Part shown: positions 7,306-14,980 of the stretch, piece by piece
How positions within the stretch are numbered: the first letter of the stretch is position 1
Layout of the letters: each line of letters starts with the position of its first letter
From: JAAYHC01 sp964483175
Lineage (GTDB): Bacteria; Bacillota; UBA5301
DNA length: 20,265 bases
NCBI GenBank assembly: GCA_964483175.1
Contig: CAZAAT010000043.1
Span: 1-20,265 of the forward strand
Direction of reading: 5' to 3'
Notes under the pieces: generated by a model
The model's input: the letters and a program-made list of their open reading frames with translations, nothing else
Databases searched by the model: none
What the model was told of the DNA's origin: nothing
Translations under genes and position numbers: made by a program

Positions 7306-8475
7306 TTAACAAATTAATTCAGCTGCCAACTCCGCAATGTCAAGCACTCTGATTGCGGATTTGACATCTTGTAAACCTAAAGTAAGAACTTGCCGGCACT
7401 CACCACAAGCCGTAACCAGTGTATCCACACCACTGGCTTTGATCTGCTCTAAACGGGCATGCCTGATGCCGATCGCCAACTCTTGATCGATCATATTCAA
7501 GCTGGCCCCGCCCCCGCAGCAGAGGCTATCTTCACGATTATTCGCAAGTTCTACAAATTCCAGTTCGGGAATGCTCTGTAAAATCCTCCGCGGCGGATCG
7601 TAGATCCCCTGGTTCCTGCCAAGATCACAGGAGTCATGATAGGTGGTCCGGTGTGGATACGGGGTGAATTTCAATCGCCCTTGCTCGACTAGATCAGCTA
7701 AGTATTCGGTGTAATGCAGGAGGGTGATCTCCAACTCACCCTGGTTATACACCGGGTAATCCTCTTTCCAGCTAGACAAGCATGACGGACAGATAAAAAC
7801 CAGCTTTTTAACTCCTAGTTCGCGGATCTTAGCAAGATTTTTCTTAGCCACCTCCCGCGAAACCTCTAGTTCACCGGCGGTCGACAACGGATTTCCGCAG
7901 CAGTATTCGTCAGCACCGAGAAAATACGCTTTGATACCTAGTTTTAACATTATCTGCGCAAACGCCAGCGGAATAGTAACCAATAGCGGGTAAAAAGAGG
8001 CCACGCAACCTACAAAGACCGCGATGTCAGGGTCTTCCGGTTTGAGCACCTCCGGATATCCCGGTAACGGTAAAGCCCAGTAGCTGCGGACTTCATTGAC
8101 GTTCGCAAAGATATTGCCATGTTCTTTGATCCGCTTCTTCGTCGCCTGAATCTGCTTGGGGACAGCTCCTTTCTTAACAAGCTGATGCTTGACCCCCTGC
8201 CACAAATTCATGAGATCCATATGGGCCGGACAGACATCAACACAACGGCGACAATGAGTGCACTGCCAGAAACGCTCTGAAAACTCAGGCGGTATATTCG
8301 CAAACGGCGGATATGAACTCAAGAGGTTCTGGAGTTGATAAACCTTGTTGCGCGGGGAAGCGCTTTCTCGACCGATCCTCTGATAGACCGGGCAGACCCG
8401 GCGGCAGTAACCGCACTGGATACACGTGAAAGCCTCCGCATGCAATTTTGAAAACGAATAATCCTTATGTTTCAC
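7306..8475 (-). CDS. GlcF/HdrD-type iron-sulfur oxidoreductase subunit
   Basis: This 389 aa electron-transfer protein pairs with the FAD subunit next door. The N-terminus has two classical 4Fe-4S motifs, C18-C21-C24-C28 and C72-C75-C78-C82. Two CCG domains follow, each with the full set of cysteines: C157, C192-C193, C229-C232 and C283, C319-C320, C357-C360. Complete CCG pairs are the hallmark of heterodisulfide reductase HdrB/HdrD, where the noncubane cluster reduces a disulfide; GlcF (glycolate oxidase) and lactate-oxidation proteins share the architecture. GTG at 8475 overlaps the TGA of the FAD subunit gene by 4 bases with only a weak RBS, which implies coupled translation. It has no membrane helix. 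The physiological substrate is unknown; the linked lipoyl protein suggests a lipoyl disulfide as electron partner (inference). Confidence 0.88.
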   Translation of the reverse strand: MKHKDYSFSKLHAEAFTCIQCGYCRRVCPVYQRIGRESASPRNKVYQLQNLLSSYPPFANIPPEFSERFWQCTHCRRCVDVCPAHMDLMNLWQGVKHQLVKKGAVPKQIQATKKRIKEHGNIFANVNEVRSYWALPLPGYPEVLKPEDPDIAVFVGCVASFYPLLVTIPLAFAQIMLKLGIKAYFLGADEYCCGNPLSTAGELEVSREVAKKNLAKIRELGVKKLVFICPSCLSSWKEDYPVYNQGELEITLLHYTEYLADLVEQGRLKFTPYPHRTTYHDSCDLGRNQGIYDPPRRILQSIPELEFVELANNREDSLCCGGGASLNMIDQELAIGIRHARLEQIKASGVDTLVTACGECRQVLTLGLQDVKSAIRVLDIAELAAELIC

Positions 8476-9929
8476 GATCGTGCCCTGCCTAAATGGATGA
8501 TAAGCGACCTGAGACCCCTTGTTATCAACATTGCGGTTGAAAAAAAACCCGGCCTGAGCAGCTTGCTTGCCCGATAAGTCTTCCCCGGGTTCAGAATTAG
8601 CTGCGGATCTAGCCTTTTCTTCCGTTCCCAGAGGGCCTTTCGTTCTTTTAACGAATAGATATGGCGCAAATACGGCGTATTCCAGAGCCCGATCCCGACC
8701 GGCCTACCACCCTTTTTCAGGGCAGTGCGGTAAATCGAACTAACCAGGCTCAAATCCAGCAGATAACTTACCGTGCGAGCCTCATCTGACCAGAACATCG
8801 TAGTGACGTAAGCTTCGTTGCGGTTGGTCAAATACCCAAAGGTAATCATCGGTTTCCGTTGCATTTTGGCCAATTGATCGATTCCCCGAGTATAATGGCT
8901 GATCCGCTCCAGGGGAATGACTACCTCCGCACCTAGCAGTGACGGTCCGGTCCGTTGGAGTCGGAAATTATAGTATCGATCCTGCCAAAACTTTTTCGCC
9001 TGCCATTTGGGCAGTTGCCTCACCTGATACTCGGACTTTAATGACCTCATCCGTCGAATTCCCTGGTCAACATGGTCGCTAGGGCCATAAAAGCTGGCGA
9101 CAAAAAAATTGTTCGGAAGCATCGCATCCCAATTAATCCTTTGCAGCTGCTGGCCACCGGAGGTTGTGGAGACAAATGTGATGTTAAACGGGAGAAACGG
9201 ACCCTGCAAATAGTCGGCCAAAAAAGCCTGTAATTCTCCGATATCATGAAAGCCAAAGGCAATGTGTCCTTCCGCTCCCGGTAGGGGCAACAGCTCTATC
9301 TCTAACTCAGTCACTATACCTAAGGTGCCCTCTGAACCCAGAAACCACTCTATCGGCAAATCTGAGTTGTCTGCGGAAAGCCACTCTATTTTGCCTCCCG
9401 GTAAAACAACCTCCAACCCGCGAACCTGGTCGAGCAAGCTGCCATGGAGTAACGAACCGTAACCGCGCCCTCCATTGTTAAACCAGCCCCCGACGGTTCC
9501 GCCAGGGGCACTCGAAGGAAAGGTGGCCAAGGTCCAACCCCGGATTTCGGCTTGCTGAATGAGGTCATAAATAATCGTGCCGGCACCCACCCGGACAGTC
9601 CCCGCCGACAGATCCCACGGTCCAATCGAGTTCAACAAACTAAGGTCGACTACTACTCCACCAACGGCCGGAACACTCTGAAATAATGAAGTAGACCCGG
9701 CACCACGAGGGGTTACCGGGATCCGGTTTTCCTGGGCCCAGGCCAACAGCAGCGAAACATCTTCACGGCTGCGTGGATTGACCACCACATCTGGAACAGC
9801 CTTTAGCCAGTCGCTGGTCAAAAAGCCTTCTACCGGCGACATGTCGTGAGAATAGGCCATTCGCTCATACAATGAGTCCGTGGCGAGTTCGCGCAGCTCT
9901 ATGGGGAGCCTAGCAATCAGATCTGACAC
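8472..9929 (-). CDS. GlcD-type FAD-binding dehydrogenase
   Basis: This 485 aa flavoprotein belongs to the VAO/PCMH family that includes glycolate oxidase GlcD and D-lactate dehydrogenases. The FAD-binding half shows PRGAGST (74-80) and SSAPGGTVGGWFNNGGRGYGS (139-159), and the C-terminal half ends with the family LNPGKTY. The last 30 or so residues are hydrophobic/basic (FFSTAMLITRGLRSLIIHL) and could touch a membrane. The enzyme would oxidise a 2-hydroxy acid or similar compound and pass electrons to the iron-sulfur subunit encoded downstream (4-base overlap). GTG at 9929 is chosen because it lies 2 bases after the upstream stop with a GGGGG ribosome site 6 bases away; the open frame reaches 9968 but would overlap the lipoyl-protein gene. 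The substrate is not predictable from what I can see. Confidence 0.85.
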   Translation of the reverse strand: MSDLIARLPIELRELATDSLYERMAYSHDMSPVEGFLTSDWLKAVPDVVVNPRSREDVSLLLAWAQENRIPVTPRGAGSTSLFQSVPAVGGVVVDLSLLNSIGPWDLSAGTVRVGAGTIIYDLIQQAEIRGWTLATFPSSAPGGTVGGWFNNGGRGYGSLLHGSLLDQVRGLEVVLPGGKIEWLSADNSDLPIEWFLGSEGTLGIVTELEIELLPLPGAEGHIAFGFHDIGELQAFLADYLQGPFLPFNITFVSTTSGGQQLQRINWDAMLPNNFFVASFYGPSDHVDQGIRRMRSLKSEYQVRQLPKWQAKKFWQDRYYNFRLQRTGPSLLGAEVVIPLERISHYTRGIDQLAKMQRKPMITFGYLTNRNEAYVTTMFWSDEARTVSYLLDLSLVSSIYRTALKKGGRPVGIGLWNTPYLRHIYSLKERKALWERKKRLDPQLILNPGKTYRASKLLRPGFFSTAMLITRGLRSLIIHLGRARS

Positions 9930-9931
9930 TC

Positions 9932-10360
9932 TTATCCCCCATGTTTGGATATTTCGCCCTTGAGCCAATCCGCCGCCGTTTTACCGCTCATCATCCGCGC
10001 CAACGCTGTTGCTAATGGCTCGGAGAGTTCTATCTCGATCACCCAGCCTTGGCCATAGGGATCCTGGTTGACCAAGGCGGGATACTCGGTCAGCATCCCG
10101 TTAACCGCGCTAATCTTTCCGGCAGCCGGCGGTTTAACCCAGCCTACCCACTTTGCTGATTGATAAGAAAAAATCGGCACATTTGGGTTGACTGGATCAC
10201 CAAGTCCCGGTAATTTCACAAAAGTAAGGGTGCTGGCCATTTTTTGCGTAAAATCAGTAAGACCCATCTGCAAATGCGTATTGTCCAAAATCCGAACCCA
10301 AGCATGATCAGTAGTATAATACAAATCATCTGGACAGTTGTAGCCATGCACGACAGCCAC
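9932..10360 (-). CDS. Divergent GcvH-like lipoyl carrier protein
   Basis: This 142 aa product has the glycine cleavage H-protein fold: DDLYYTTDHAWVRI near the N-terminus, LPGLGDPV in the middle, and a C-terminal VNQDPYGQGWVIEIEL that matches the H-protein PYxxGWI region. The modified lysine falls in FSYQSAKWVGWVKPP (K70, counting from the GTG start), where canonical H proteins have ESVKAxSD; the Lys is kept but its surroundings, rich in Trp, are not. The GTG at 10360 overlaps the lplA TAG by one base, with GGGTGG 9 bases before it; a TTG two codons earlier is the alternative. No gcvT or gcvP is present. Its position between a lipoate ligase and an FAD/FeS oxidoreductase recalls the LbpA carriers of sHdr sulfur oxidation. 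A dedicated lipoyl electron or substrate carrier is the likely role. Confidence 0.85.
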   Translation of the reverse strand: MAVVHGYNCPDDLYYTTDHAWVRILDNTHLQMGLTDFTQKMASTLTFVKLPGLGDPVNPNVPIFSYQSAKWVGWVKPPAAGKISAVNGMLTEYPALVNQDPYGQGWVIEIELSEPLATALARMMSGKTAADWLKGEISKHGG

Positions 10361-11256
10361 TAACAAAAACCACCCTTCCCAGCCACAATTCTAATATATG
10401 AATCCTGCCGCCGAACACCAACAAGATCCCACCGTAGGCCGAAACGGCAGAGGGATGTGTAATCCACATTTACGGCTTCGGTAACTTTAAAAATGGCAAA
10501 GCGCCGCCCAGAAGCCTTTTTCAAGGGAGCTGCCCATTGCCAAGCTTGATAATTTTCTCCGATCTGGCTAATTTTTGCGGCCAGTTCGCCATCGATTTCT
10601 GCCGGAACCAGTTCCCCTAGTATCTGCGTATATCTTTTGCCAATAGCCGTGACAACCTGCTCATAATCGAGATTAATCCCCCCAGGCAACCCAACTAGGC
10701 GCTGGACTTCTTCCCGGATAACTTGGGTCCACAGCGGTGATTGACAGCGCAAACCGGCCAGAAACCCTTGCACATCAAAACTGGCCAGAACGTTTCCTGA
10801 GATGACCACCCCTGAACCGATTTCACCGGCCCCGTTACCGGATATTTTGCGGCCCTCGACCCAAATATCAGCGATTGGCTGGTAGTTTGCCGGAACTCCG
10901 AGATCCTGGAGCGCCTCAGCCACCGGGAGCAGAAACCGGCGGTAAAAAACGGCCCGGTTCATCGTAAAAAATCGGCTGGTCTTAGGCATAATGACCTGAT
11001 AAAAAAATTGACCAGGGTGGAGATAGACCAGACCCCCTCCGAGCTGACGCTGGATCACCGGGATCTTATTGGCCTCACAATACTCCTGGTCCAAAAGTTC
11101 AGCAGCATTCTGGTGATAGCCAAGGCAATAAAATGGACGGTCCGGCTCACAGAAGACAACAGCGTTCCTGCCAAGCATTGCCAGAGCCGTGTAGACCGCC
11201 TGTGTTTTCCACCAGGTAATCCGGCCTAAGTTGTATAACTTGAAAGTCTGTTTCAC
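10360..11256 (-). CDS. lplA: Lipoate-protein ligase (LplA family)
   Basis: This 298 aa BPL/LplA-domain protein attaches lipoate (through lipoyl-AMP) or transfers lipoyl/octanoyl groups to a carrier lysine. The active-site strand is QRQLGGGLVYLHPGQ (69-83, compare RRxSGGGAVYHDxGN) and the catalytic-type lysine is K137 in GRKISGNGAGEIG. The order matches LplA, LipM and LipL, which cannot be told apart reliably by eye. The C-terminal 100 residues could be a reduced accessory domain. The GTG at 11256 lies 4 bases after the aminotransferase stop; the RBS (TAGGT) is weak, so coupling is likely. A 34-residue upstream extension would overlap aspC and is not family-like. It directly precedes the GcvH-like gene (1-base overlap), which is the obvious acceptor. 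Confidence 0.87.
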   Translation of the reverse strand: MKQTFKLYNLGRITWWKTQAVYTALAMLGRNAVVFCEPDRPFYCLGYHQNAAELLDQEYCEANKIPVIQRQLGGGLVYLHPGQFFYQVIMPKTSRFFTMNRAVFYRRFLLPVAEALQDLGVPANYQPIADIWVEGRKISGNGAGEIGSGVVISGNVLASFDVQGFLAGLRCQSPLWTQVIREEVQRLVGLPGGINLDYEQVVTAIGKRYTQILGELVPAEIDGELAAKISQIGENYQAWQWAAPLKKASGRRFAIFKVTEAVNVDYTSLCRFGLRWDLVGVRRQDSYIRIVAGKGGFC

Positions 11257-11260
11257 TAAA

Positions 11261-12439
11261 TTACCTACGGGCGATAAACTCAGCGATCCGCTGACACCCC
11301 TGAATGATCTCTGTCTCTGCGGTTGCGTATGATAAGCGGAGGTATCCTGGGGCGCCAAAGGCTTCGCCTGGAACCGCTGCTACAAACTGTTCGCTCAATA
11401 ACTGCTGACAAAACTCTTCCGAAGTTGTGTATCCCGGAAGACTGCGCAGATCGATGAAAAGATAGAAAGCACCCTGCGGTAATACCATCGAGAGCCCATC
11501 TACCTGCGCCAACTGTTCAAACATTAGATCCCGGCGCCGACGGAAAGCCGCTTGCATAGTAGCAAGTTCCGGTATTTCTTGGGTTAGTCCGGCCAATGCT
11601 GCGTACTGTGAAATCGATGAGGGATTAGAAGTGGAGTGACTTTGTAGATCGGTCATGGCCTTGATAATCGAGGCCGGCCCGGCAGCCCAGCCCAACCTCC
11701 ATCCGGTCATGCTGTAGCTCTTCGAGACCCCACCAATAGTGATCGTCTGGGCCTTAATCTCCGGACTTAATGCGGCAATGCAGGTGTGCGCACCATCGTA
11801 AACCAGATCGTCGTAGATCTCATCTGAGACCAGTAGCAAATCATGGTTTACCGCTAGCAAGCCTATGGCATGTAGATACTCGCGCGGGTACACCGCGCCC
11901 GTCGGATTATTTGGCGAGTTGACGATGATCGCTTTGGTCCGCTTGGTAATGGCCGCGCGAACGGCCTCGATTGGGGGAGCAAATCCGGATTCGATGCCTC
12001 CTTGGACAAATACCGGAGTGCCCCCAGATAACTTGATCATTTCCGGATAACTGACCCAGTATGGACTGAAAACAATTACCTCATCCCCCGGATCGAGAAT
12101 GACTTGGAATAAATTATATAGCTCCTGTTTACCACCGGTCCCAATGATGATCTCGGAGGGTTGGTAGTCTACCTGATAGTTTCGTCTAAAGCGGTCCGCC
12201 ACCGCCTGTCTCAACTCCGGTATGCCGGGAGTTGCCGTATATTTGGTCTTTCCAGAGCGCATGGCTACCTCGGCCGCGGTAATAATCTGCGGTGGTGTAG
12301 GAAAATCTGGTTCACCAGTGGCAAAGCTCAGCACCGGCTTGCCTTGACTTTGCAACTCTTTGGCCAAGGCATTAATGCGCAGGGTTGCCGAGGGAGCAAG
12401 TTTAGCTATCCGGGCAGCAAGCAACTTCTGGTAGTCCAT
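11261..12439 (-). CDS. aspC: Class I aspartate/aromatic aminotransferase
   Basis: This is a PLP-dependent fold-type I aminotransferase, 392 aa, of the aspartate/prephenate aminotransferase group (subgroup I-gamma). It has ATGEPDFPTP (40-49), SPNNPTGAVY (175-184), SDEIYDDLVY (205-214) and the PLP lysine K240 in GGVSKSYSMTGWRLGW. It would interconvert aspartate or aromatic amino acids with their 2-oxo acids, using 2-oxoglutarate as acceptor. The ATG at 12439 has GGAGGT 10 bases upstream; an in-frame extension to 12511 would overlap the glycosylase gene and is rejected. The gene follows the glycosylase by 23 bases and precedes lplA by 4. It may supply arylpyruvates to the aryl-CoA pathway implied by paaK, but substrate choice cannot be read from the sequence. 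Confidence 0.9.
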   Translation of the reverse strand: MDYQKLLAARIAKLAPSATLRINALAKELQSQGKPVLSFATGEPDFPTPPQIITAAEVAMRSGKTKYTATPGIPELRQAVADRFRRNYQVDYQPSEIIIGTGGKQELYNLFQVILDPGDEVIVFSPYWVSYPEMIKLSGGTPVFVQGGIESGFAPPIEAVRAAITKRTKAIIVNSPNNPTGAVYPREYLHAIGLLAVNHDLLLVSDEIYDDLVYDGAHTCIAALSPEIKAQTITIGGVSKSYSMTGWRLGWAAGPASIIKAMTDLQSHSTSNPSSISQYAALAGLTQEIPELATMQAAFRRRRDLMFEQLAQVDGLSMVLPQGAFYLFIDLRSLPGYTTSEEFCQQLLSEQFVAAVPGEAFGAPGYLRLSYATAETEIIQGCQRIAEFIARR

Positions 12440-12462
12440 GCCTAAAATTACCTCCAAGATTA

Positions 12463-13149
12463 TTAATTTTCCACAGTTGACTTTTCTTTTCCTGCTATTG
12501 GATGCTGGCACCTATTCTGCAACGGGCACTCGCCACAGAGCGGCTTTTTTACCCGGCAATAGCGGTTCCCAACCCCGACAATCAGGGCGTGAAACTCATT
12601 ATAGAGCTGGAGATCTTCGGGCAGGTTGTCCATAAAATAGGCCCGCAGCAGCTCATAATCAATATCTTCCGGATGAACTCCCAACCGCGCCCAAATTCGT
12701 TTGGTGTAGGCATCAACCACAAAACTCGGCATCCCGCCGGCATAAAGTAGAATGCTATCAACGGTCTCCGGGCCAAGCCCCCAAATACCGAGCAACTCCG
12801 CACGCAGTTCGGCCAAGGGGCGCTGAAAAAGCTCGGCGAGATTACCCTGATGCTTGTCGACCAAATAGCGGCAAAAGGCCTGTAGTTTGCGGCGTTTCAT
12901 CCGATAGTACCTGGTCGGGCGGATGGCCTCCTCAATCACCTCATCCGGGGCGGCCAACAGCGCAACTGGATCTAACAGCCCTCTCTGTTTAAGGTTTGCG
13001 ATCGCGGTTTCGACATTACGCCAAGCCACTGATTGAGTTAATATGGCCCCGACGATCACTTCGAAAGGGGTCTCGGCCGGCCACCAATGACGCGGTCCGA
13101 AATGGTCAAACATCAGCTGATAAATGCTCAGTAGATCTTCTTGACTCAT
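12463..13149 (-). CDS. Endonuclease III-like monofunctional DNA glycosylase
   Basis: This 228 aa HhH-GPD base-excision glycosylase has a C-terminal 4Fe-4S loop (C198, C205, C208, C214; CX6CX2CX5C). The helix-hairpin-helix reads GIWGLGPET (121-129) and the catalytic Asp is D146 in FVVDAYTKR. The lyase lysine of true endonuclease III (LPGVGRKTA) is replaced by Glu128, so a simple glycosylase without beta-lyase action is expected. The N-terminal WWPAETPFEVIVGAILTQ resembles the MagIII/3-methyladenine and mismatch-type branch. The ATG start at 13149 has AGGAG 5-6 bases upstream. The gene begins only 12 bases after a terminator hairpin, so its promoter is unclear; it may rely on readthrough. The damaged base it removes is not certain; alkylated purines are my best guess. 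Confidence 0.85.
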   Translation of the reverse strand: MSQEDLLSIYQLMFDHFGPRHWWPAETPFEVIVGAILTQSVAWRNVETAIANLKQRGLLDPVALLAAPDEVIEEAIRPTRYYRMKRRKLQAFCRYLVDKHQGNLAELFQRPLAELRAELLGIWGLGPETVDSILLYAGGMPSFVVDAYTKRIWARLGVHPEDIDYELLRAYFMDNLPEDLQLYNEFHALIVGVGNRYCRVKKPLCGECPLQNRCQHPIAGKEKSTVEN

Positions 13150-13161
13150 TGCTACTCCTAT

Positions 13162-13191
13162 AAAAAAGGCACCCCGATAAAGCGAGTGCCT
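13162..13191 (-). terminator. Hairpin terminator after the ACT gene
   Basis: On the minus strand AGGCAC...GTGCCT forms a stem (extended by a wobble pair, two further GC pairs and a bulged G) around a CTTTAT loop, followed by six T. It lies 20 bases after the stop of the double-ACT gene and 12 before the glycosylase ATG. It fits a rho-independent terminator that would end or attenuate transcription between the two halves of the gene train. Confidence 0.7.
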
Positions 13192-13211
13192 GCTGGTAAT
13201 GTAACTATCTT

Positions 13212-13643
13212 TTATAATGTATACAATTTTTCTGCAGGAATGACGTTTATCCCCGCCTCACGCAAGACTTGCCTAGCTTCCTCCGGTGTGCCCACCCTAA
13301 AGATCACCAGCGCGTCCTCGGATGCCTTGGCGACAAAGGCATACATATACTCCACATTAACCCCTTTGACTTCCAATACCTCCAGCACATAACCGAGCCC
13401 TCCCGGCTTGTCGGGGACCTCGACCGCGATGACCTCAGTCTCACTGGCTGAAAACCCCTGCCGCACGAGGGCTTCCACCGCTTTGGCCGGATCATCCACG
13501 ATTAAGCGCAAGATTCCGTAGTCACTGGTATCTGCCACCGATAGAGCACGGATGTTAATTCCAGCCGCACCCAACAATTTGCTGACCTCAGCCAACCGTC
13601 CGGCTTTGTTTTCCAGAAATACCGAGACCTGCCGTACACTCAT
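13212..13643 (-). CDS. Tandem ACT-domain protein
   Basis: This 143 aa protein consists of two ACT modules (about 1-70 and 71-143) with no catalytic domain. Each ACT start is visible: QVSVFLENKAGRLAEVSKLLGAAGINI at the N-terminus and VPDKPGGLGYVLEVLEVKGVNVEYMY in the second half. ACT domains bind amino acids and act as allosteric sensors. Genes of this type commonly lie next to phenylacetate-CoA ligase in anaerobic Firmicutes and archaea, as here (4 bases after paaK), so it may sense an aromatic amino acid; that is inference. The ATG at 13643 has AAAGGAGG 9 bases upstream, overlapping the end of paaK. A terminator hairpin follows. Confidence 0.88.
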   Translation of the reverse strand: MSVRQVSVFLENKAGRLAEVSKLLGAAGINIRALSVADTSDYGILRLIVDDPAKAVEALVRQGFSASETEVIAVEVPDKPGGLGYVLEVLEVKGVNVEYMYAFVAKASEDALVIFRVGTPEEARQVLREAGINVIPAEKLYTL

Positions 13644-13647
13644 GTTA

Positions 13648-14955
13648 CTAGCCCTCCTTTAAATTGGTATAAAGGCTACGTTTATCGACCACACGCTGGG
13701 CTTTACCCGCACCCCTAGGAATAGTTTGCGGTTCGACCAATTTTACCCGGAGGTGAAGGCCCAAGGTGCTCTGGATCGCATGGTCAATTTGTTTACTCAG
13801 ACTCTCAAGGCGACGAACCTCATCAAGTGAGATGGTTGACGGCACCTCAACCCACAATTCGGCATCATCAAGAGCCCCTTTGCGGTCAACCACCAGCTGA
13901 TAGTTGGGCTCGATCCCTTCGACAGAAAGTAGAACCGACTCAATCTGAGATGGAAAGACATTCACGCCCCTGATGATCAGCATGTCATCTGTCCGCCCCA
14001 TCACCTTGGACATCCGCCGGAAGATCAAGCCGCAGGAACAAACTTCAGCAGATAACTTGGTAATATCCCCGGTTCGGTAGCGCACCAGCGGTAACGCCTG
14101 CTTGGTTACTGTTGTAATTACTAATTCGCCAGGTTGACCGTCCGGTAGTTGTTCGCCGGTTTGCGGGTCGATGATTTCAACGATAAAATGGTCTTCATAA
14201 AGGTGTAGTCCGTCTTGGCAAGTACATTCGCAGGCTACCCCCGGCCCCATAATCTCACTGAGGCCGTAGATATCAATCGCCTTAATCTGTAGGCGTGCTT
14301 CGATCTGCCGCCGCATCTCTTCGGTCCATGGTTCGGCGCCAAAAATACCCACCCGGAGCTTGAGCCCGGCCGGATCGATCCCCATCTTTTCTAGGGTTTC
14401 TGCAATAAATAAAGCATAAGAGGGCGTGCAAGCCAGTACCGTCGAGCCGAAATCTTGCATCAGCTGAACCTGTTTGGCCGTGTTGCCGCCGGAGATCGGA
14501 ATCACCGAAGCTCCGATCCGCTCGGCGCCATAATGCATCCCCAGCCCTCCGGTAAAGAGCCCATAACCATAAGCCACCTGAATGACATCATCCGTCCCGA
14601 CCCCGGCATAAGCGAGCGCCCGGGCTGCCAACTCCGCCCAGATCTCGATATCATCTTTGGTATAGCCGACGACCGTGGGACGGCCTGTAGTGCCGGAAGA
14701 CGCGTGGATCCGCACTACCTGGTTCATATCAACGGCAAACAGCCCAAAGGGGTAATTGTCTCGCAGATCGGCCTTGGTGGTAAACGGCAGCTTAGTCAAG
14801 TCAGCGATCCCGGTGATGCTCTCAGGCCGCACCCCGCTCGCATCCAGGGATTGCCGATAAAAAGGAACGCTTTGATAGACTCGGTTGACCATATTAACCA
14901 ACCGCGCAGATTGAATGTGTTCCAGCTCAGCCCGGTTACGGATTACAGACTCCAC
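13648..14955 (-). CDS. paaK: Phenylacetate-CoA ligase
   Basis: This 435 aa member of the ANL superfamily makes phenylacetyl-CoA (or other arylacetyl-CoA) from the acid, ATP and CoA. The ATP-binding loop is HASSGTTGRPTVVGY (84-98), followed by DIYGLSEIMGPGVACEC and the C-terminal GRTDDMLIIRGVNVFPSQIE. A Cys-rich CECTC and a later CSCG may hold a metal, as seen in many anaerobic PaaK proteins. The GTG at 14955 is preceded by GGGAGG at 8 bases; the frame continues to 15009 but would overlap the HAD gene. In anaerobes such enzymes often run in reverse, recovering ATP from arylacetyl-CoA made by indolepyruvate:ferredoxin oxidoreductase during aromatic amino-acid fermentation, or serve phenylacetate uptake. 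IorAB is not in the window. Confidence 0.92.
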   Translation of the reverse strand: MESVIRNRAELEHIQSARLVNMVNRVYQSVPFYRQSLDASGVRPESITGIADLTKLPFTTKADLRDNYPFGLFAVDMNQVVRIHASSGTTGRPTVVGYTKDDIEIWAELAARALAYAGVGTDDVIQVAYGYGLFTGGLGMHYGAERIGASVIPISGGNTAKQVQLMQDFGSTVLACTPSYALFIAETLEKMGIDPAGLKLRVGIFGAEPWTEEMRRQIEARLQIKAIDIYGLSEIMGPGVACECTCQDGLHLYEDHFIVEIIDPQTGEQLPDGQPGELVITTVTKQALPLVRYRTGDITKLSAEVCSCGLIFRRMSKVMGRTDDMLIIRGVNVFPSQIESVLLSVEGIEPNYQLVVDRKGALDDAELWVEVPSTISLDEVRRLESLSKQIDHAIQSTLGLHLRVKLVEPQTIPRGAGKAQRVVDKRSLYTNLKEG

Positions 14956-14980
14956 TACTCTCTCCTCCCTACACATGCCA

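Noticed and set aside
9932..10360. Glycine cleavage H protein as part of a glycine decarboxylase
   Set aside because: No gcvT or gcvP is adjacent and the lipoyl-lysine surroundings are non-canonical; context favours a separate redox role.
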